Position numbers and translations under genes: made by a program
In this document: positions 1-9,611 of the stretch, piece by piece
Layout: each line of letters begins with the position of its first letter
How positions within the stretch are numbered: the first letter of the stretch is position 1
Assembly: GCF_003259335.1 (NCBI RefSeq)
Contig: NZ_QLLL01000010.1
Coordinates: 113,482 to 177,481, forward strand
Length of the DNA: 64,000 nucleotides
Direction of reading: 5' to 3'
Origin: Chitinophaga skermanii
GTDB taxonomy: Bacteria; Bacteroidota; Bacteroidia; Chitinophagales; Chitinophagaceae
Notes under the pieces: generated by a model
The model's database searches: none
The model's input: only the letters and a program-made list of their open reading frames with translations
What the model was told of the DNA's origin: nothing

Positions 1-9
1 TCTATAGAA

Positions 10-37
10 GGCTTCTACCGGGTAGAGGCCTTTTTTG
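10..37 (+). terminator. Rho-independent terminator at window edge
   Basis: The arms GGCTTCTACC and GGTAGAGGCC pair with one G-U, and a run of six T follows at 31-36. It presumably ends a plus-strand gene that lies to the left of the window. Confidence 0.75.
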
Positions 38-108
38 TTTCCCCTAATCAACTTTTCCACTTATATTTATTACTACCAAAATCTACATCGTTAAACCCAC
101 AATTTGCC

Positions 109-1116
109 ATGAATCTACCATTCATTTACCTCGTATGCGGCCTCGCATTAGGCCTGCAAGCTTGTTCCGTTAAAGCATCGAAACAAGAGCATATTGAACG
201 CCAAAACAGCCAAATTAACCAAGCTACTCGCCGTGAAATGCAAATCATTAGCGAGCAATTCATCCGCCAACTCGGCAAAGGTGATACCACGGCGGCCAAA
301 AAAATGATGGCCCAACAACTGGTGGATAACCTCGACCGTTTTCCAGCATTGAGTGCTGCTTTTGCCCGGGATTTCACCGGGCTGCTTACCCTTTTGGAAG
401 AGGTAGAAGTGTTATCGGATGGAAAAGAAGCAGTACATAACATCCAGTACGATTCGGAGTTACTGGGGAAATACAATTTCAAGTATTACATCGCCAACAA
501 GCAAATGTACTTTGCCCAGTACTCGTTTGGCAACGATCAAAAGCAATTTTTGGTGTTACTGGGATTTGGAAGGGAGGATAAAGACAGTCAATGGAAGCTA
601 TTTAGGTTCTTTTACGGCCCTTACAGTTATTACCACAAGAATGCTGGCAGTTATTTCAACATGGCTCAGCAATACAAGCACAATAAGGACACCATGCAGG
701 AATTATTGAACGCCTTCGCAGCACAGGCGTTATTGTCTCCTATTGGAGAAGCCTTAGAACTTGCTAACCAGGAAATTATCTATAAACATTACCAATCGGC
801 CGTGAATGCCTTCGTACAGAAATACCCCACCGACTACCCTTTCCAACTGAAAGAAATCCCCAGTAAGCCAATGATTTATGCCTTCACTTTTAGTCCTAAT
901 GAGCAATCAGTAAGATTAAAAGTATCGCTGGTATCCAAAAAGTTCGATGATGAAGCCGGTTTACAAAAAGAACTGGAAGATATTACCGCGGTTTTAAAAA
1001 CTAAGTTCCCCGGGATAACCGGTGGCCAAACAGAGGTAGTATACTCCGTTTGTGATAAAGATTATGTCAATAATGCCGGATTCCGCTCGAAAGAAATGAT
1101 TATCAAGGTGATATAA
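109..1116 (+). CDS. Putative lipoprotein of unknown function, 335 aa
   Basis: I do not recognise the family. The N-terminus is a short hydrophobic signal ending in a lipobox (LQAC, Cys at residue 19), so the mature protein is probably a lipid-anchored envelope protein. Ser at +2 does not predict inner-membrane retention. After the signal comes a charged, Gln/Arg-rich segment (about 20-60), which may be a helix. The rest is mixed alpha/beta with many aromatic residues around 140-185 (FKYYIANKQMYF, FFYGPYSYY). There are no transmembrane segments after the signal and no obvious catalytic motif. The gene is monocistronic, following a terminator at 10-37 and ending in the repeat-rich gap at 1117-1329. 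The start was chosen because it is the only ATG that gives a signal peptide. The lipoprotein call is fairly safe; the function is unknown. Confidence 0.8.
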   Translation: MNLPFIYLVCGLALGLQACSVKASKQEHIERQNSQINQATRREMQIISEQFIRQLGKGDTTAAKKMMAQQLVDNLDRFPALSAAFARDFTGLLTLLEEVEVLSDGKEAVHNIQYDSELLGKYNFKYYIANKQMYFAQYSFGNDQKQFLVLLGFGREDKDSQWKLFRFFYGPYSYYHKNAGSYFNMAQQYKHNKDTMQELLNAFAAQALLSPIGEALELANQEIIYKHYQSAVNAFVQKYPTDYPFQLKEIPSKPMIYAFTFSPNEQSVRLKVSLVSKKFDDEAGLQKELEDITAVLKTKFPGITGGQTEVVYSVCDKDYVNNAGFRSKEMIIKVI

Positions 1117-1166
1117 CAAGTAGCTTTAGCTCAAAATCACTTAACTACTTCATTATTAATAAAATA

Positions 1167-1265
1167 GATAGGGGGAGGATAGGCTTAGGATAGGGTGGAG
1201 ATAGGCTTTAGATAGGGTGGAGATAGGGTGAGGATAGGCTATTATCGATAAAAGGATAGGGTTAT
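1167..1265. repeat. Tandem array with strict 11-base period
   Basis: Nine consecutive 11-base units, each beginning GATAGG or a variant, run without a phase break. Units 1-7 are GATAGGGGGAG, GATAGGCTTAG, GATAGGGTGGA, GATAGGCTTTA, GATAGGGTGGA, GATAGGGTGAG and GATAGGCTATT; unit 8 is degenerate and unit 9 is GATAGGGTTAT. The array lies between the stop of the lipoprotein gene and a bidirectional terminator, so it is not coding. Confidence 0.9.
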
Positions 1266-1282
1266 ACTAGTATTTCTATAGA

Positions 1283-1310
1283 AAAGGCTGCTTCTTGGAA
1301 GCAGCCTTTA
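1283..1310. terminator. Bidirectional terminator between convergent genes
   Basis: AAGGCTGCTT and AAGCAGCCTT form a perfect 10-bp stem with a short loop. A/T-rich flanks on both sides suit termination of both the plus-strand lipoprotein gene and the minus-strand SusD gene. Confidence 0.8.
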
Positions 1311-1329
1311 TGTTAAAGTTAATTATTTC

Positions 1330-3036
1330 TTACTGAACCCATCCTGGGTTTTGTTTTAATTCTTTACCCACATCTGTATACATCTTAATTTGATCTAGCG
1401 GAAGGGGTTCTAAGTAATTACGATCAGTTACCACTCTTTGTGCTACCGTTGAGTTGGCGGTCCAAATATAACCGGCTGATCCACCGCCCACTAGTTTATC
1501 TTTAGCGTCGGGGAATTGAGCCTTATTAATATAGGCACCATAATATTTTGTTGGATTTACCTTTGTATCGGCATAATCCAATTTCTTCCAACGCTTTAAA
1601 TCGTCTAAACGCAATCCTTCGAAGACCAATTCTACGCGACGTTCGCGGCGAATTTCCCACAGTATGGATGAAACGGTAGGATCACGCTTAGGGTCATCGA
1701 ATACATTCCCTGAGGTATCGGCAGGCATACCTCCTACCACTTTTAACGGCGCCATGGTAATATCTCTACCCCTAATTTTATTAATCGTACGATCAACGTC
1801 TGCTTGAGAAACTGCACCCAGTTCCGCAGCTGCTTCAATATAATTCAGCATTACTTCACTGATACGAATAATAGGTGCATCGCTTACATTCGTACTACTT
1901 TTAGCGGCAGCATCACCACTCGCAGCTAAAGCGTCGTCCAAAAATTTCACACATACATAGCCAGATGCTGAAAAGTTAGAAATGTTCCCATTTACACGGT
2001 ATTGCTTTGCATACGTTGCCCCCATTCTTGGGTCACGGTTTGCAAATACGTCTGTAATGGTCGTATCGCCTTTGTACAAAGGTGATAAACCTATTGGCAA
2101 CCCATCTTTACACAAATAAGATTCAATTAAATCTTTTGTAGGACCGTTGGGTTGGGGTTCCATGTTGTTATAGCTCATTAAGCTGTGTGTTAACAAAGCA
2201 GCTTCGTATTTACGGTACATCAACACTTCTTTGTTAGCAGACAGGTCAGCTGAAGCAAAAATACCACGGTAATTAGGGTTCACCGTATACAAACCACTTT
2301 TCAAAACTTCATCCGCCGCATTCTTTGCTGCTGTTAAGTATTTCGTAGCGCGTGTTTGGTCGATGTTGTGGTACTTTTCAAATGTTCCTTCAAATAGGAA
2401 AATACGCGACATGAATGCTAATACAATGTACCTGTCAATTTCTAAGCCTGGTGTACCATCTTTCAACTTCACATTTTTTGCTGCGAATTCGAAATCGGCC
2501 AATACGTTATCCATCACAGTTGTGCGTGGATCACGCGGCTTAAATAACTCATCAGTTTCTGTTTCAGTCATTACCTTATCGTAATAAGGTACATCGCCAT
2601 AAGTACGTACTAGTTGGGCGTATTCCATCGCTCTAAAGAACCTTGCTACCCCTCTCCAATGGTTCATCGTTGCAGAATCCATCGGTACACGTTCTAGGCG
2701 ATTGATATAGTAGTTCAACTTCCTTACGTTTTCAAAGTTCCAGCGGTAAGCACCGGCATCGGTTGCGGGTATCCTATCTGTAAACAAGGCGGGAGAAACT
2801 TGTACGAAATCGTCGTTGATTGTTTGTCCCATATAATATGAACCCGCGGTAAATCCAGAGCCATAACCACGGAAATACCTAGGATAAAATTGGTAAGCAT
2901 ACGTGCGTACGTTCGCTTCTGATGTCCAATATGAATCATCTACGAGCGCACTAGGCGGTAACTTCGTTAAGAAGTCTTTTCTACAGCTGGTCAATGCAAC
3001 GCCTGCAAGCAATGCAGCATATATTAACTTTTTCAT
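1330..3036 (-). CDS. SusD/RagB family nutrient-binding lipoprotein
   Basis: This is the surface lipoprotein that caps a SusC-type TonB-dependent channel and binds the substrate outside the outer membrane. The protein (568 aa) starts at the internal Met giving MKKLIYAALLAGVALTSC, a lipoprotein signal with Cys at residue 18. The longer reading frame, to 3084, runs into the end of the susC gene and would bury the signal. The family signature is visible near the C-terminus (RRERRVELVFEGLRLDDLKRWK and the closing EPLPLDQI). Earlier segments such as RFFRAMEYAQLVRTYGDVPYYDKV are the usual TPR-like SusD helices. The start lies 19 bases downstream of the susC stop, so the two are cotranscribed as the last genes of the operon phosphoesterase-susC-susD. 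The substrate cannot be named from the sequence because no glycoside hydrolase is linked to this pair. Confidence 0.93.
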   Translation of the reverse strand: MKKLIYAALLAGVALTSCRKDFLTKLPPSALVDDSYWTSEANVRTYAYQFYPRYFRGYGSGFTAGSYYMGQTINDDFVQVSPALFTDRIPATDAGAYRWNFENVRKLNYYINRLERVPMDSATMNHWRGVARFFRAMEYAQLVRTYGDVPYYDKVMTETETDELFKPRDPRTTVMDNVLADFEFAAKNVKLKDGTPGLEIDRYIVLAFMSRIFLFEGTFEKYHNIDQTRATKYLTAAKNAADEVLKSGLYTVNPNYRGIFASADLSANKEVLMYRKYEAALLTHSLMSYNNMEPQPNGPTKDLIESYLCKDGLPIGLSPLYKGDTTITDVFANRDPRMGATYAKQYRVNGNISNFSASGYVCVKFLDDALAASGDAAAKSSTNVSDAPIIRISEVMLNYIEAAAELGAVSQADVDRTINKIRGRDITMAPLKVVGGMPADTSGNVFDDPKRDPTVSSILWEIRRERRVELVFEGLRLDDLKRWKKLDYADTKVNPTKYYGAYINKAQFPDAKDKLVGGGSAGYIWTANSTVAQRVVTDRNYLEPLPLDQIKMYTDVGKELKQNPGWVQ

Positions 3037-3055
3037 TGTTTCGCTTTGAGATGGA

Positions 3056-6000
3056 TTAAAGTGTAATTTGAATACCGGCAGCATATGACCTACGGTATGG
3101 ATATACGCGGCCGAAAGTGTTCAATGTTGTACCCGAGATATAGTCTACTTCAGGATCGATAGGAATATCGAGTTTTGTGAATTCGAACATATTCTCGCCT
3201 GTTACGTACACCCTAACATTTTGGATTTTGGCTCTTGTTAACCAATTCGCAGGCAGCGTATAACCGAGTGTCATATTTTTCATACGCATATAGGCCATGT
3301 TTAACAAGTAGCGCGATTGCGGTAAGAAGTTGCGCTGGTTATTACTTTCTCCTTGGTCGATTGGGCTTGGATAGAAAGCATTAGTATTAGTAGGAGTCCA
3401 ATAATCTAATTGGTGTGCATACCAAGCTTCAGTGGCTTTATAACCTGGTATGAAAATAGGACCACTTGGCCATAATTCACGTTTGCCTACCCCTTGGATA
3501 AACATGCTAAAATCAAAACCTTTGTATTGCGCACCTAGTTGGAAACCATACTGGTAACGTGGAGTGGAATTACCAATTACGCGTTTATCACCTGGATCAT
3601 CAACAGTATTACTATTCTGCCATACTTTTCCATCACCATCAAGATCTTTATACTTTACATCGCCTGGCATATAATAGAACCAACCCGATTCCAATTGTGA
3701 TTGACTTGCAATACCGGGTTTTAATACAGGTTTGCCATTCACTAAATCGAGGGAACCATCTGCTTTTGTTACGAAGTCGCTGAATTGAAAGAGGCGATCT
3801 GTTTCATAGCCCCAAATTTCGCCTAATGTTTTACCTGCATATGCATTCGCTGTTATAGATCTTGTAATGCCTGGATACTTTGTAACTATCTCTTTGAAAT
3901 CAGAAAGGGAGGCCATTACGTTAATGCCCAAGCCATTTTCAAATTGGTGATTGAAATCGATCGCGAGTTCCCAACCTTGTGTATACATTTGGCCGGCATT
4001 CACTTTCGGTGCAACATCACCAAAGGTGCTTGGCACAGCAACACCTGGTACAATCATATCATTCACTGTTCTACGGTACCAATCGAAAGTAACACCTAGT
4101 TTATTTTTGAACATCCTCGCATCAAAACCGAAATCAAGCGTACTTACAGTTTCCCAGGTAACTGTTGGTGGCACTGGTGTTGGCATTGTAACCGACGTCA
4201 TATTCGTGCTACCCATTAACCAGTTCGACGAAATAGCATTCATCGATGGTAAGAAGTACGATTGTTGGTTGGCATTATTCAAATCTTGGCTACCAATTTC
4301 ACCATACGATGCTCTCAGTTTTAAGAAATCGAGTACCGGTTTTGTGAAGTTCATGAATTTCTCATCCGATACTACATAACCTACTGATGCTGATGGGAAG
4401 AAACCCCATTGATCATTTGTTGGGAAACGAGAAGAACCATCTAAACGAGCGTTCAATTCTAACAACCATTTATTAGCAAATACGTAGTTAATACGACCAA
4501 AATAACCGGCTGTACTCCATAATTTGCGGCTACCTGTATACAATTGTTCTCCAGTTGCTAAGTTTGGTTCGCCTTTATTTGGATCAATTAATGCTTTACG
4601 AGAACCAGTTGTAACGGTTTCGTTAAACAAGTCCATATCAGTACCTGCAATTACTTTGAACGAATGCTTTTTAATGTCTTTCGCGTAAGTGGTATATAAT
4701 TTGAACGTATTCAATTCGTTAAACATCGAAGTACTACGAACAATATCGTTTGAAGGCGTTGTGTATTTTGAATAAGGGATAGCGCCATTGGATAAACCGC
4801 CCCAGAAATCGTATGCAGTAACAGAACCACCTGTTTCTTTTTTCACGTAGTTGAGGTTACTGTATACATAATCCATGTCAACCGTCCACCCTTTCATAAT
4901 ATGTCCTGTTGCACCTAAAGCCACACGTTGATAACGATTTGTTTCCTCGTTCATTTTGGCTTGTTGTACTTCAGTGATGGCATTACGAATTGGTTTACCA
5001 TCAATTGTACCATACGGGTAGTTTTTAGGCCAACGGTATAAATAATAAATAGGATCAGAAGAAAGACCACCGAAGTTAAAAGGACTTCTACCAACGGCTT
5101 TCGTTGCAAATATTTTACCACGAATGTCCAACCAATCTTTCACTTTTGAAGTAATGCTAATATTGGCATTATAACGTTCATAGCTATCTTGGTTTGCTTT
5201 TAAAACACCTTGTTGGTTCAAGTATCCGAGGTTAACATTATAAGCAGTTTTTTCGTTACCACCACTAAAGCTAAGATCGTGTTTTTGTTGTGGCGTCCAT
5301 TTCTTCATGAACTTATCGCCAGCATCCCAACTTCTATAGAAATATAACTTTCCTCCCACAACTTCATAATCTCTACCATATACCATATCATCACCCAAAT
5401 CTTTTCCACCATATTGCTGATCCCATTGGCGCATTTTATCGATGGCAAATTGGTCATAAGTGATCCCTAAAATGGAGTAATCGCTGCGTTGGGTAGAACG
5501 TTGTAAAGCAGCTAAAGCCATGGTAGCACCGTCAGGGCCGGAAGCTATGGTAGGTAAATTAGTAGGCGTTGCCCATGAAAAGTTGTTATTGTAGTTGATG
5601 GTGTTTTTTGTATTCCTTTTACCTGCTTTAGAAGTAATGAGAATAACACCCCATGCAGCGCGCGCGCCATATATAGACGTAGATGCTGCATCTTTTAAAA
5701 CGGAAATAGATTCTACGTCGGCAGGATTGATTAACTGCAATGTTGGAATTTCTACGTTATCCAACAAAATCAATGGTTTCGCACCGTTACTGTTCAAACT
5801 ACCTTGCAAACCCCTTAAGCGAACAGCAGGATCAGTACCTAAGTCGCCACTGGGGGAAGTAATGGTTAAACCAGGGGTAGCACCTTGCAAACCGCGGCTG
5901 ATGTCGGTAATAGGACGGGAACCAAATGTTTTGTTCACATCAACTACTGCAACAGCACCCGTTAAGTTAGCTTTCTTTTGGGTACCATACCCTACTACTA

Positions 6001-6319
6001 CCACTTGTTCCAATGATTGCTCGTCGAGCTCCATCTCTGCGTTGATGGTGCCGCTTGCTGGAACAGCCATTGTAAGCGGTTTATACCCTAAAAATTTGAT
6101 CAGTACAGCCTGCGTACCTTGCGGTGCTTGGAAGGTGAAATGACCGCTTGCATCGGTCACTGTGCCTACTGTGGATTTTACTGCTTGTACGGAAGCACCG
6201 ATAATGGGCTCGTTGTTGGACTTGTCAACCACGCGGCCCGTGATTTTTTGTTGCCCGGATGCAAAGCTGGCTAGACAGCAAAGTAGCACCAGGAGCAAAC
6301 TTGCCCTTGTAATTCGCAT
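3056..6319 (-). CDS. SusC/RagA family TonB-linked outer membrane protein
   Basis: A TonB-dependent outer-membrane channel (1087 aa) that imports the ligand captured by the SusD partner. A cleavable signal (residues 1-22, ending FASGQQ) precedes a carboxypeptidase-regulatory-like beta-sandwich (about 24-100). The conserved link VVVVGYGTQKKANLTGAV opens the plug domain, with the usual RLRGLQGSLNSNGAKPLILLDNVEI and VLKDAASTSIYGARAAWGVI segments. The remainder is a 22-strand barrel ending in RSYAAGIQITL. Length is normal for the family. The gene starts 28 bases after the stop of the upstream phosphoesterase gene and is followed by susD, so all three form one minus-strand operon with no separate promoter visible before susC. 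Confidence 0.95.
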   Translation of the reverse strand: MRITRASLLLVLLCCLASFASGQQKITGRVVDKSNNEPIIGASVQAVKSTVGTVTDASGHFTFQAPQGTQAVLIKFLGYKPLTMAVPASGTINAEMELDEQSLEQVVVVGYGTQKKANLTGAVAVVDVNKTFGSRPITDISRGLQGATPGLTITSPSGDLGTDPAVRLRGLQGSLNSNGAKPLILLDNVEIPTLQLINPADVESISVLKDAASTSIYGARAAWGVILITSKAGKRNTKNTINYNNNFSWATPTNLPTIASGPDGATMALAALQRSTQRSDYSILGITYDQFAIDKMRQWDQQYGGKDLGDDMVYGRDYEVVGGKLYFYRSWDAGDKFMKKWTPQQKHDLSFSGGNEKTAYNVNLGYLNQQGVLKANQDSYERYNANISITSKVKDWLDIRGKIFATKAVGRSPFNFGGLSSDPIYYLYRWPKNYPYGTIDGKPIRNAITEVQQAKMNEETNRYQRVALGATGHIMKGWTVDMDYVYSNLNYVKKETGGSVTAYDFWGGLSNGAIPYSKYTTPSNDIVRSTSMFNELNTFKLYTTYAKDIKKHSFKVIAGTDMDLFNETVTTGSRKALIDPNKGEPNLATGEQLYTGSRKLWSTAGYFGRINYVFANKWLLELNARLDGSSRFPTNDQWGFFPSASVGYVVSDEKFMNFTKPVLDFLKLRASYGEIGSQDLNNANQQSYFLPSMNAISSNWLMGSTNMTSVTMPTPVPPTVTWETVSTLDFGFDARMFKNKLGVTFDWYRRTVNDMIVPGVAVPSTFGDVAPKVNAGQMYTQGWELAIDFNHQFENGLGINVMASLSDFKEIVTKYPGITRSITANAYAGKTLGEIWGYETDRLFQFSDFVTKADGSLDLVNGKPVLKPGIASQSQLESGWFYYMPGDVKYKDLDGDGKVWQNSNTVDDPGDKRVIGNSTPRYQYGFQLGAQYKGFDFSMFIQGVGKRELWPSGPIFIPGYKATEAWYAHQLDYWTPTNTNAFYPSPIDQGESNNQRNFLPQSRYLLNMAYMRMKNMTLGYTLPANWLTRAKIQNVRVYVTGENMFEFTKLDIPIDPEVDYISGTTLNTFGRVYPYRRSYAAGIQITL

Positions 6320-6347
6320 AGTGGTATATTTTAGTTTAGTGTTAGGC

Positions 6348-8201
6348 TTATTTGTTGGCTTGGAATTGCAGTATCTTCCCTTCGATCATACTGATCCAAA
6401 TGTTTCCGTTGGCGTCTGCAGTAATTTTATTGATTTCGGCGTTCCCGGGTTTGTGTTGCCATGCAACGGTTTGGGTTTTCGTGTCGATCGCTACGAGTAA
6501 TCCATTTTTAGTACCCGTGTATAACATGCCATTACTTTCGAGTAATGGGCAAGGATTGTGTTCGTAGCCGAATTGGGCATCTACCATCCACATCAATTCA
6601 AACACACTGCTAGTGGTAGAAACAGCTATTACTTTATCATTCATCAGCTTAGCATACACCAATTTCCCATCTGCACTACCACACATTGCTTCGCGTACGG
6701 TGTATTGGTTATTACGCCAAATGGTTTGACCGGTTTTTACATCAATAGCTGTCATGTAACGGTCGGGGGCTACAATAAAAACACGGTCGTTGGCAATAAA
6801 GGGTACTACGTTACCGGGTGAATACAGTTTTTGAGGAGAACCGTTATTCCATTTCCAGAGTAGTTTACCGGTTGCTTTGTTAAGGCAATATAGATGTCGA
6901 TCCCAAGCACCGAAAACAACAACATCGTTATTAAACGCAGGTTTGCCTTGCATTTGACCTTCTGCTACTTCGCTTTTCCAGTTAATCTTGCCGGTTAGAA
7001 TGTTAATAGAATAGAATTTCTTGCTACCTACGCCGATATACACATTGTTGTTGTCGACAATACCGTCGGCAATTACGGGTTCATCAACATTCAATGTCCA
7101 TAATTGCTTACCGGATTTTGCTTCAACACCATATAAATGTCCATCTACGGTGCCATACATTAATATGCCTTGGGCATATACCGGCGTAGCATAAAAGGAG
7201 CCGTTATGCTTCTTACGCCACATTACTTTTTTCGAAGGCACTTCAAGCGCTACCAGCTCGCCATCGGAATTACCATAAGCAATACTATTCGACGTCATGT
7301 TCACAACGCCTGTAAAAATGGAAGCAGTGTCTTGGAATTGGTATTTGACGTTAACATTCTTGAAGCGGTTATTGATACTATAATCGGGTTTGGGAGCTAT
7401 TTTAACAGTTTGCACGATGTTATTATTCTTGAGGCTGAACTGTTTGAATAATTGGGGGGCAGCCTCGCCGAGGTTCTTTTGGTAAATGAGTACACTGTCG
7501 TTTCGCAGGGTAACAATATTATACCCAGGTTTTTCGTACCCGCTGCCAATGAGCGATGAGCGTCCCATAATACCTGGGATACCATCGAAATTATGTAATG
7601 ATAGGCGGTGTCCATGGCCGCAAAGATGCAAACGGGTATTGTATTGGTTCAGTATTTTCGTGGCATCGGTCCAATTATCTAAACCATCGCCCAGCGGGTA
7701 ATGTGCGAGGGAGATGAGGGTTTTATTGGGATCTTTTTTTTCTGCCAATAGTTTTTTCAGCCAATGAATATCTTCTTCTTTCACGTGACCGTCTCCCATT
7801 TTCATATAAGGACCGGTATTGAAGCCTACGAATTGGAATTTGTCGTATTCGAAGTAAAAGCGATCGTTGCCAAATAGTTCATTAAACTTTTGGGTGGCGC
7901 TTTCGCTCCAGTTGGTTTCGTGGTTACCGGGAATAACGTATTTTTTGAACTGTAGGCCGTTTAGGATATTGTAAGCGGCTTGTAGTTCTGCATTGGCGCC
8001 GGTATTGGTGAGATCGCCTGTTACCACTACGAAATCGAATTGTTGGGTATTAATTTCTTGTACTATTTCTTTCAGATTCGCTTCGCTGGGAATGCCCGGG
8101 GATACGTGCAAGTCGGTCAGGAATGCGAATGACACTGTTTTCTGCGCATTTGTTGTGAGGGCAGCAGCCATTATTAAAAGGCTGAGCAAGGATCTTCTCA
8201 T
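6348..8201 (-). CDS. Secreted calcineurin-type phosphoesterase fused to PQQ-like beta-propeller
   Basis: A two-domain exported protein (617 aa). A signal peptide (residues 1-19, ending TTNAQ) is followed by a metallophosphoesterase domain with the full dinuclear metal set: DLH (D30, H32), GD (62-63), GNHE (92-95), H167 and GHGH (195-198). From about residue 290 to the end there are several PQQ-type beta-propeller repeats, for example GKQLWTLNV, GKINWKSEV, GKLLWKWNN and GQTIWRNNQ, each with the characteristic G-x-x-x-W. The catalytic domain should hydrolyse a phosphomonoester or phosphodiester in the periplasm or at the surface; the propeller probably binds a ligand or partner. It is the first gene of an operon with susC and susD, so the transported nutrient may be released from a phosphorylated compound (inference). 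The domain calls are firm; the substrate is unknown. Confidence 0.9.
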   Translation of the reverse strand: MRRSLLSLLIMAAALTTNAQKTVSFAFLTDLHVSPGIPSEANLKEIVQEINTQQFDFVVVTGDLTNTGANAELQAAYNILNGLQFKKYVIPGNHETNWSESATQKFNELFGNDRFYFEYDKFQFVGFNTGPYMKMGDGHVKEEDIHWLKKLLAEKKDPNKTLISLAHYPLGDGLDNWTDATKILNQYNTRLHLCGHGHRLSLHNFDGIPGIMGRSSLIGSGYEKPGYNIVTLRNDSVLIYQKNLGEAAPQLFKQFSLKNNNIVQTVKIAPKPDYSINNRFKNVNVKYQFQDTASIFTGVVNMTSNSIAYGNSDGELVALEVPSKKVMWRKKHNGSFYATPVYAQGILMYGTVDGHLYGVEAKSGKQLWTLNVDEPVIADGIVDNNNVYIGVGSKKFYSINILTGKINWKSEVAEGQMQGKPAFNNDVVVFGAWDRHLYCLNKATGKLLWKWNNGSPQKLYSPGNVVPFIANDRVFIVAPDRYMTAIDVKTGQTIWRNNQYTVREAMCGSADGKLVYAKLMNDKVIAVSTTSSVFELMWMVDAQFGYEHNPCPLLESNGMLYTGTKNGLLVAIDTKTQTVAWQHKPGNAEINKITADANGNIWISMIEGKILQFQANK

Positions 8202-8780
8202 ATCGTTTAGAATAGTTAGTTGACCAGGGTTTTCGGTTAATCGTTATTGGTTAATATGAATTGGGTGATTCGTTTGTTTCTTTTTTTCGTTAAGCAAAAA
8301 ACAACCTTCTGTTGTGCATAAACACAACAGTAATAATGAGTTGGCGTATGTAAACTACGTAATTTCTATTGCTACCTTTTCCTTGATTTCTACAATAAGT
8401 TTTAGAATGACATTTTGCAAAATCGATTTAGATCATTGTTTAATCCTATCCGTAAATTAAAACGTTTTTATAAAATAATTAACATTTTTACATTGTCTAT
8501 TTTTTAAAGCGTTGCAACAGGTAAAATCTTTTTTAAAAATTGGTCTATTGAGTGGGGCTTTTGGAAGAAAGAAAGGCTGTAGTTGCGTCGCACACTTGTA
8601 CCTTGTAAATATGGCTGGGCGGGAGATTATTTAGGGAGATAGTTTTGTATCCTAATTGTGGTTTGTGTTAAACATACACATAAAACTTTTTAAATGATAA
8701 TTGCAATATATTAATTAATTTTAAAAAGTTATTTGATGAGCGGTATACGATAAGCAGTAAATACATGAGATTTGCTGTTG

Positions 8781-8788
8781 TATTTTTG
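8781..8788 (+). promoter_or_regulatory. Candidate -7 box (TATTTTTG)
   Basis: A perfect match to the Bacteroidota -7 consensus TAnnTTTG. It is followed by GCGG, as at two other promoters in this window (15886 and 26591). No good TTG -33 element is visible. It would give an unusually long leader of about 260 bases for the gene at 9054. Confidence 0.4.
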
Positions 8789-8848
8789 CGGTGTTTAAGA
8801 AGACCTTTGAACGACAAATTATAAGCTTATGAAAATAAATTGGGAAAG

Positions 8849-8868
8849 TAGGCAATCCGGATTGCCTA
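8849..8868. promoter_or_regulatory. Perfect 20-base palindrome
   Basis: TAGGCAATCCGGATTGCCTA is exactly self-complementary with no loop. It has no following T-run in either direction, so it looks more like an operator for a dimeric protein or a cruciform than a terminator. It lies 60 bases past the -7-like box at 8781. Confidence 0.55.
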
Positions 8869-9053
8869 ATTCTCGTATATTATGTTGCATTAAATTGGAA
8901 ACCAAGCTGCCAACTGTTTAGAATAAAAGTAATTGCGCCAACTTGTATGTATAATATATACCTATTTTATTATCTTCATGATGGAGTGTGGATGCCAATT
9001 TTATAAGACATATAAAAATTAATCAGCAACAGAACCCTATATTTAAGAAGCCA

Positions 9054-9605
9054 ATGGTAACCTTTAAGAAATTCTTGGACCAAGAAGTAAAGCGACTATT
9101 CCTAATCGTTTGGCCCCCTTGTGGCGAAGAGAAGATTACAGACATCGATGTTTCAGTGGGCCTAGTGTTAGGCGATGAACAGCATATGCATGTAATAACC
9201 ACCGACAAAGACGATAAATGGACCCCTAGTACGTACATTGAAAGTATTCCTCACGAGATTTTCAGTTGGAGCGACTTCCCTACCCGCATGAAAAAGTGGA
9301 TGAAAATCGATGAAAGCGACGACTTATCGTACGAATTTTACGAAATCACCCATGTGGATACTTTTGATAAAATTGTATCACAAACAATTAGCGACGTAGA
9401 AATCCTAAACATCGACGAAAACAGTCCTTTCGGGGTAAAATTCGTTTTTGAGAACGATTATATCGTATCCAGCCCAATTTCTGCGGGGAATACCATCGAA
9501 ACCAAAGCATTTAATCAACAAAACAAAATCCATCACTTTGCGAAGTTGTGGAAAGCTAGGTTTTCCAGCTTGAAATATAAGCTCAATAGTAGTGCAGCCA
9601 GCTAA
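9054..9605 (+). CDS. Hypothetical protein, 183 aa
   Basis: I do not recognise the family. The protein is soluble and acidic, with no signal peptide or membrane segment. It shows an N-terminal helix (MVTFKKFLDQEVKRLF), then the motif WPPCGEEKITDIDVSVGLVL and several beta-strand-like stretches; the middle is rich in Asp/Glu and Trp. The ATG at 9054 was preferred because a purine-rich AAGAAG lies just before it and the protein then begins with a clean amphipathic helix. An upstream GTG at 8988 would add 22 residues of low quality. It is monocistronic, with a hairpin 7 bases after the stop. The reading frame is convincing because of its length and codon use, but no function can be given. Confidence 0.65.
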   Translation: MVTFKKFLDQEVKRLFLIVWPPCGEEKITDIDVSVGLVLGDEQHMHVITTDKDDKWTPSTYIESIPHEIFSWSDFPTRMKKWMKIDESDDLSYEFYEITHVDTFDKIVSQTISDVEILNIDENSPFGVKFVFENDYIVSSPISAGNTIETKAFNQQNKIHHFAKLWKARFSSLKYKLNSSAAS

Positions 9606-9611
9606 AAAATT

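Larger units (their letters stand above)
8202..9053. other. Gene-free AT-rich intergenic region
   Basis: No convincing gene lies here. It holds an inverted repeat at 8309-8330 (CTGTTGTG / CACAACAG), a -7-like box at 8781-8788 and a 20-base perfect palindrome at 8849-8868. A 30-codon reading frame (8829-8921) overlaps the palindrome, but I see no support that it is expressed. The phosphoesterase operon promoter should lie at 8202-8350, but I see no good TAnnTTTG match there. Confidence 0.6.

Noticed and set aside
1167..1265. CRISPR array
   Set aside because: Units are 11 bases with no spacers, and no cas genes are present in the window.
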